Source: Larus michahellis (Eukaryota > Chordata > Aves > Charadriiformes > Laridae). From it: DNA of 64,000 nt. The stretch lies in assembly GCF_964199755.1 (NCBI RefSeq), contig NC_133899.1:24717446-24781445 (forward strand). The letters are read 5' to 3'. The position numbers were made by a program, and so were the translations under genes. The notes beneath the pieces were generated by a model. That model made no database searches and had not been told where the DNA came from. It saw nothing but the letters and a program-made list of their open reading frames with translations. Below are positions 58,656 through 64,000 of the stretch, in pieces (position 1 is the stretch's first letter; each line of letters opens with the position of its first letter).

Positions 58656-60460
58656 ATTTTCTCTGTGCTATTCTATATTTTCACAATTAAGAACTTTGAA
58701 AAGTAATTTACTGTGGCTTGCGCTGGCCCTGACATTTCATGGCCTGCAATTTCCCTGCTGGCAAACTTGAGGCTACTGGGGGGGGGGCGGTTCTCCCATC
58801 TGACAGCCCACGGCAGGGGATTGCGGGGAAGGGGACACGGCGGGGAAGGGGACGCGGAGCCCTGGCGGCGCTACAAACCGGGTTAGCTGGGGCTGGCTGG
58901 GGAGAAGTAGGTTGCTCCTCCGTCCCCGGTCGGTGAGCTGACCCATATTATCTCAATTAAATTTAACTTCTGCGGCCCGCTGCTGCCTCTAGTTTTTTTT
59001 TATTTCCCCCCCCCGACCTAATGCATTTTGGTGTAAAGTAGGACCCGGGGAGTACACCTGGGTCCTGCCCCACGCGATGAGGAGGGCACGGCCATCGTGG
59101 CAGAACTGGGACAGGGACGTGGAGGGGGACAGCGAGGGGGTAGCGCGGTGGTGGCCGTGGCCTTGGAAGCTTCCCCCTGCTCAGCCCTCACCCACCTGCG
59201 TTTCTCCTGACCACGACGCTCCTGCAAAACAGCCAGCTTTCCTTTTCTCTTCCCCAGCTGCGCCCTCGGAGCCTTTCCCACGCTATTTCCTGGGCTCGCC
59301 AAGCCCGTCTCCATCCTCACCCCCCTCTCCGGCCCCCTCACCGCTTACTAACCTCCGCGTACAACATCTGGGTTTTCCCATGGAGCCCCCAAATCCCTCA
59401 ACCGGCCCTTTTTCCCCTTCAAACGCAGGCAAAGCATCCCTGCCACCCTTCCCGCTGAGTCAAGGGCCCTGCTTTTACCACCACGCTGTTATTCCGGCTC
59501 CGGCGTGCAACGACACACGCTCGGCAAACACTGATATTACGCAGACGGGAGGAGAAAGCTCCCCCCCCCATCCCCAAACCGCTAGCCTGGGCGGTGTTTT
59601 TACACTTGCAATATCAAGGATTGCCCAAAAAAAAAAAATAAGGGGAAAAAAAAAATTTAAGGCAAAAAAAATGCACAAAACTTGGGAAGAAGGAGCACAA
59701 GGCGGTGTTGCCCGCGCTGGTTCGCCCTCCCTTCCCGCGCGGCGATACCTCCTGGGAGATGGGTCCATCCTGGCCCCACGTGCTTCATTTATCCCCCCCT
59801 CCAACCCCGTGCCCCGCTCCCGGAGCTTTAATCCTTTCGCCAAACCAGCCGGAGCTGTTGGATTTGTGTCCCCGCTGCTCTGCAAGCTGCTTTGCCCAGG
59901 GCAAATGCCTTTCCCTACCTTTACCTGGCTGCCGGGAAACCTCAGCGCGGGGCTGGGCCCTGGATTTCTGTGTTTTTCCCCCAGTGTGAGCTGTGAAAAA
60001 ATCAATGAAGGCAGGTGCTCTCTGGGGGTTTCGGTTCCAGGTAGGATGGAGGAGCAGCATCGATTCCAAGCCAGCCTAACTTTTACAGCAATTAACGGAA
60101 ACGCTTACACGGGGCTTAGATTTAAGCTTAAAAAAATACAATAAAATCAGTGCCTCCCTCATTTGCTGCTTATACCTCTCCATAAGCCTGGATTGCCGCA
60201 TTAAAAATCATCTTTTTATTCACTGCTGGCACGGTGCGGAGGGAGGAGGCAGGGTCCCCCCTGCCGGCGTTAGCTGGGGAGTGAGGGAAGCACCGGACAC
60301 GAATACAAACCCCCCAAGCGAGGATGTGAGGCTGAGCAGCAATTATATTAAATCAGATGATAAATAATGCAATGTATTTTGATGGTACCGGCCGTGCAAG
60401 CACCGCACAAACACCACCGCGTCTCCACGATATTAAAAATACAAGGGATGAAACGCAATC
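58656..60460. other. GNG2 intron segment
   Basis: Non-coding. An open frame of 355 codons (59077-60144) has no domain and is interrupted by poly-A and low-complexity runs, so I do not call it a gene. AT-rich stretches at 58.94-58.97 kb and 60.08-60.47 kb may be regulatory. Confidence 0.4.
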
Positions 60461-60479
60461 AGGTCGGCGTGACTTGAAT

Positions 60480-63400
60480 AATTCAACCTACAGCCTTTCT
60501 TGAAACGCCGTCCTTGGGGCACGCCGGAGGTCCGGCCCCACGGCGGGGCCACCAGACCATTGACCCCTTCGCGAGGTCCTACACAAACCTACGGACTCCA
60601 CCAGACCTGGTCAACGTTCAACACTTTCCCACCCAAGGGACGGATGAGACCTCTGCTTGGGCAACTTCCAGCATGAGCAGAGCTGCTCCAGCAGCAGACG
60701 CAATCCTGAAGACTAATTAGAAGAGGTCCAAATGGGTTTACAGGTTGTGGATGGCTGATGACCCCCTCTAAGAACCCCAAACCGCTGCAGACCCAGTGAG
60801 GGGGTAGGAAGTCCCTGAGATGACGCGTAGAGTTGTGGAGAAGACCTGGCCACGTGGAGAAGACCTGGCCAAGTTTCTGCACGACACCCTGGGGACACCT
60901 GGACCCACATGGACTCATACAAGATCCGTGGCCTATGACATTGGCCAGCAGGAGGTGGAACCAGAGACCTCCAGAGGCCCCCTCCACCTAAATGTTACCA
61001 AAATCCCTCTTTTCCCACTGGAAAGCCACTGAGGGATCCGGAAAACGACAGGAAAATGAAGGGAGGTGGCAGAAATCCTCGGGCAGCTCTCCCCATGGCC
61101 ACCAGCTCTCAGGACTAACACATCCCAGCCTGGCAAAAACCAAAACCACAGCTGGAGACTTCTTCCGAAACACACCTTCACAGCACAGGCAATCAACAGC
61201 CTGAACTTGATCTGCAAAACCAGCCAGCCCACTCCTTTATCCCCACCCAGGCTTTCATGGAGAGGTGACCATCTCCCCACACTCTTCATCCAGCTCCTGC
61301 CAAAATGGGTCAAAAGAGCCGAGACAAGCAAAGGAGCCCTTGGAGCCAACGCAACCATAACGCAAGTGAGACAAAACTGCACGACGTGCCGATAGAGCAT
61401 CCTCCAGAGCAGGTAAGGAAGACAAAACCCAACCGTGAGGACAAAACCTGACCTCCACGTATGGGGGGGGCCACGGGTGAGGAAGCCTCCACCATGGAAA
61501 TGTGATGGTCAGATGTTTTCTGCACATCCGCTGGGACACCGGGAAGGAGGACATGTCCCGCAAAGGATCTCCTGTCCTGCAGCAGTTCAGGGCTTCCAAG
61601 AGCCTTGCTATGGGGTGGAGGAGAAGTGACAGCCCGAGACACCTCCCATAAGCAGCTTTGGTCGGAGCAGCAAAGAGCACAGCTCCGCTCAAGAGAAACT
61701 TGATGGAGATCACAAGAGGTCTGGTTTTGTCAGATAAGAAGAAAGAGCAAGAAATGTCATGAGGTTTACAACCGCACAGCTAAAGACTGAGTCTGTTCAC
61801 CTCCAGGGTGACTAACGAGCTTTGTGCAGCTCCCAGTATGTTCAGGCCACATTTCAGGGCTCCCCAAGGCTGCAGAGAAGAAAGACCCCCCGATAAAGCC
61901 CCTCTGAACAGCTGCCAGCACTAGGGCTGCCCGTGCCCCCATAATGCCTTAGAAAAATGGGCACTGAGAATTTCTCCTGGTGCTTTGGTCCTCAGGAGAC
62001 TCAGATCAAGGTCTTGGCGTCCCTCCATCTGAGATGACCCTTTCAAGAAGCGAAAGGAAGCAAAGATCTGGCAGGAGCAGTGATGCAGCGAGGAGACGGT
62101 GCCCCTGGAACTCCATTTAACCTTCCCCCAAAGCCATAAACCTCAACAGGCTGGATGCGGTCCGTACATAAGGAGCCACTGCCATCGTATTGACCTGAGA
62201 AGATGCCTGCAGACACTGAGGACACACTAATCCCCATCAGAATGGTGTCTGCAGATGGGAAACCAAAAGAAGCAGCATAAGGGAGTCTCCTCGAGCCATC
62301 CCCCATACATCTCCTGCCCCGCAGTGTCCCCTGTGTCCTTGGCCCAGGGCTCTCTGCAGAACATGCAGCCCTAACCCCACAAGGAGATGGTGGATACTTA
62401 TTTACTCTCCTGCACTCCTGATCCTCCCAAGATCTGGTTGAGGAGAAACACATCGAAATGGAGAAGAAACCCTTGCATGGCGATTTCTGCCTTGAAACGG
62501 CTCATGTGTCGCCTTCCTCCTGCTGATGGCAGCGAGGAGAGCAAGCTGGAGCCCCAGCCACCCGCCGTGACTTGGCTGGCAATCACCATCCCTCTCTTCT
62601 CAGCCCCCGCGGGTGACGGACGACTCACCGTGGAGGTCTGAGGCAATCCAGCCCAGCCCCGCGTGCCGCGGCTCTTCGGTTGGGGTTCAGCCTTTTGGAA
62701 AAGCCAAACCCACCTGATGCTGCCAAGGAAGGAGAGGGACAAGCCCAGAGCCCAAAGCTCATCTTGGGGGTGCTCCTCACCCCAGGCTCTACCCCAAACT
62801 GGGCATCACTGCTGTAAACATAACGAAGCCCTAATGATGACGCCTGCTACATGCAGACACACGGAGGCACCGTCCTGGCATCACCAGGTGACGGCGGGAT
62901 CGTGAAGACATGTTTCGGGCACTCGTGTCGTGTTCAAGACCCATGCCCCGACTCCAAAGCAAACCCAAAGACACCAGGACCAGAAAGGAATTCAATCGAT
63001 ACCGAGCATCTCACACAACTGCCGGCAACTGGCGCTTTCTTACCCAAAATGGCCCAAAAAGCACAACTCCTCCAAACCCACGGTTAACGCAACGTGCTCA
63101 ATCTGCAGGAATTCCCGGTGACGGGGTTTGAAGACAACCGAAGCCTGAAGCATCCCTTCAGCATCCCCCTTAAGGTGATCGCACCTTGAGCTTGTGACTC
63201 TCGGATGCCGAACGGTGCTCCCTGTGCCACTCCGAGGGGATGCTGCAACCAGTCAAACGCTCTTACACTTCACTCAGCTTCGCCTCCCGGTTTCTCCTCT
63301 GGGACCTGGCTCAGGTGGGAGCAGACGAGAGAGAAAACACTCCTCTGCGTCCCAGCAGACGCTGGCGGCTGCATGGGGACACCTTGCCTGTCCCCAGGTC

Positions 63401-63985
63401 CCCAGGCTGGGGAGAAACCTCCCAGAGCTGTAAATGTGCTGGTCCCGACCACGACCGCCGCTTTTCCTTGCCTGCAAGGACTCAACGCCACGTTTGCTTG
63501 TTGGCAAATAAGCCAAGAAAAAAAATTTAATAAAAGAGAATGGGCCAACCCAGGTGTTGGCATTAGCACAAGCCCTGCCCTTGCACAGGACGGAGATGTT
63601 GTTCTCGGAGGAAGGGGGTTTCTCAGCACCGCCTTACTCCGTGCATCTCCCATAATTAGGTCTGTGTCTCTGCGCAGAGGCACTGGCGGTGGCACGGGGC
63701 ACCGACGTCCCCGCGGTCCCCGCTGCAGCTGGCGGCTCTGCCCATGGGGACGGGCACAGGCAGCGCAGGGAGCAGCAGGGGCCATGGCGGGCAGCAGCCA
63801 GATGGGGGGCTGGGGTCCAGCGGCCGGGGGATGCCGTAGGCGGCAGGAGGAGGGATGCCGAGCAGCACGGCACGGGGTGAAAGCAGCAACGCAGCGGAGT
63901 TTGCAGCAGGAATATCCTGTGCTGTGCCAGGGATCTTTCCCCTTTGGTGGCATCTCACATGAAGGAGCGCTGATGCTTGGGATTG
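60480..63985. other. Unassigned 3.5-kb stretch at window end
   Basis: Balanced-composition sequence with few homopolymers and no CR1, unlike the rest of the GNG2 intron. A 20-bp direct duplication around 'gtggagaagacctggcca' lies at about 60835-60873. I recognise no exon, coding frame with a known domain, or repeat family. It could be an unfamiliar repeat or a non-coding RNA locus. Confidence 0.35.
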
Positions 63986-64000
63986 CAGAGTCATAGAATG
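63986..64000 (-). mobile_element. Probable CR1 3' end cut by the window edge
   Basis: The last bases, 'agtcatagaatg', match the antisense start of the other CR1 tails in this window. Too short to be certain. Confidence 0.5.

Noticed and set aside
57822-58770. Two overlapping Gly/Lys/Arg-rich frames of about 275 codons
   Set aside because: They are translations of the polypurine tract, which cannot contain stop codons in most frames.
59077-60144. 355-codon open frame in the GNG2 intron
   Set aside because: It has no domain and contains translated homopolymers; start and end have no gene context.
1-64000. Bacterial-type systems (operons, CRISPR arrays, defence islands)
   Set aside because: The window is vertebrate nuclear DNA with spliced genes; the tandem arrays are minisatellites without CRISPR-like spacers.

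Overview
The window is vertebrate nuclear DNA, almost certainly from a bird. The evidence is large exon-intron genes with GT-AG splice sites, several CR1 LINE tails of avian type (ending in runs like ATTCTATGATTCT), a solo retroviral LTR of a form common in birds, and very GC-rich introns full of homopolymer and tandem-repeat tracts. I cannot name the species. Three protein-coding genes are recognisable and complete in their coding parts: NID2 (plus strand, 22 coding exons, 6904-22620), RTRAF, formerly C14orf166 (minus strand, 8 coding exons, 36925-23749), and GNG2 (minus strand, 2 coding exons, 45699-44511). From memory this is the same order and relative orientation as human chromosome 14q22, read in reverse, so it is conserved synteny rather than a new gene cluster.

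Layout. 1-6.4 kb: sequence upstream of NID2 with no recognisable gene and a CCCATC-type hexamer repeat (4.55-5.09 kb). 6.4-7.1 kb: GC-rich NID2 promoter with two CCAAT boxes, and exon 1. 7.1-22.6 kb: the NID2 body, with a pyrimidine microsatellite in intron 1, three CR1 copies, and a CR1 carrying a broken reverse-transcriptase reading frame in intron 20. 22.6-23.7 kb: tail-to-tail 3' ends of NID2 and RTRAF. 23.7-37.1 kb: RTRAF, visibly richer in AT and with no CR1 recognised. 37.2-38.4 kb: a decanucleotide minisatellite beside the RTRAF promoter. 38.4-41.7 kb: intergenic DNA with a 646-bp solo LTR and a CR1. 41.7-45.7 kb: GNG2 3' UTR (inferred) and coding exons. 45.7-64 kb: most likely 5' intron of GNG2, holding CR1 tails, a 529-nt uninterrupted purine tract and a few AT-rich stretches that look like candidate regulatory elements.

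The genes are independent. NID2 encodes a secreted basement-membrane linker, RTRAF an RNA-binding subunit of the tRNA-ligase complex, and GNG2 a prenylated heterotrimeric G-protein gamma subunit. The most notable observation is that NID2 has three thyroglobulin type-1 exons where mammals have two. Exons 13 and 14 are both 237 nt, both phase 1-1, and about 92% identical by my count, so one arose by tandem exon duplication or has been homogenised. Other points of interest are an RGD in the second EGF module of NID2, a ~95-unit decamer array in perfect register with G-quadruplex spacing next to the RTRAF promoter, the long pure purine tract in the GNG2 intron, and a CVIL prenylation box in GNG2. 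Coordinates come from reading splice junctions by eye; the coding sums close in frame (NID2 1351 aa, RTRAF 244 aa, GNG2 71 aa).
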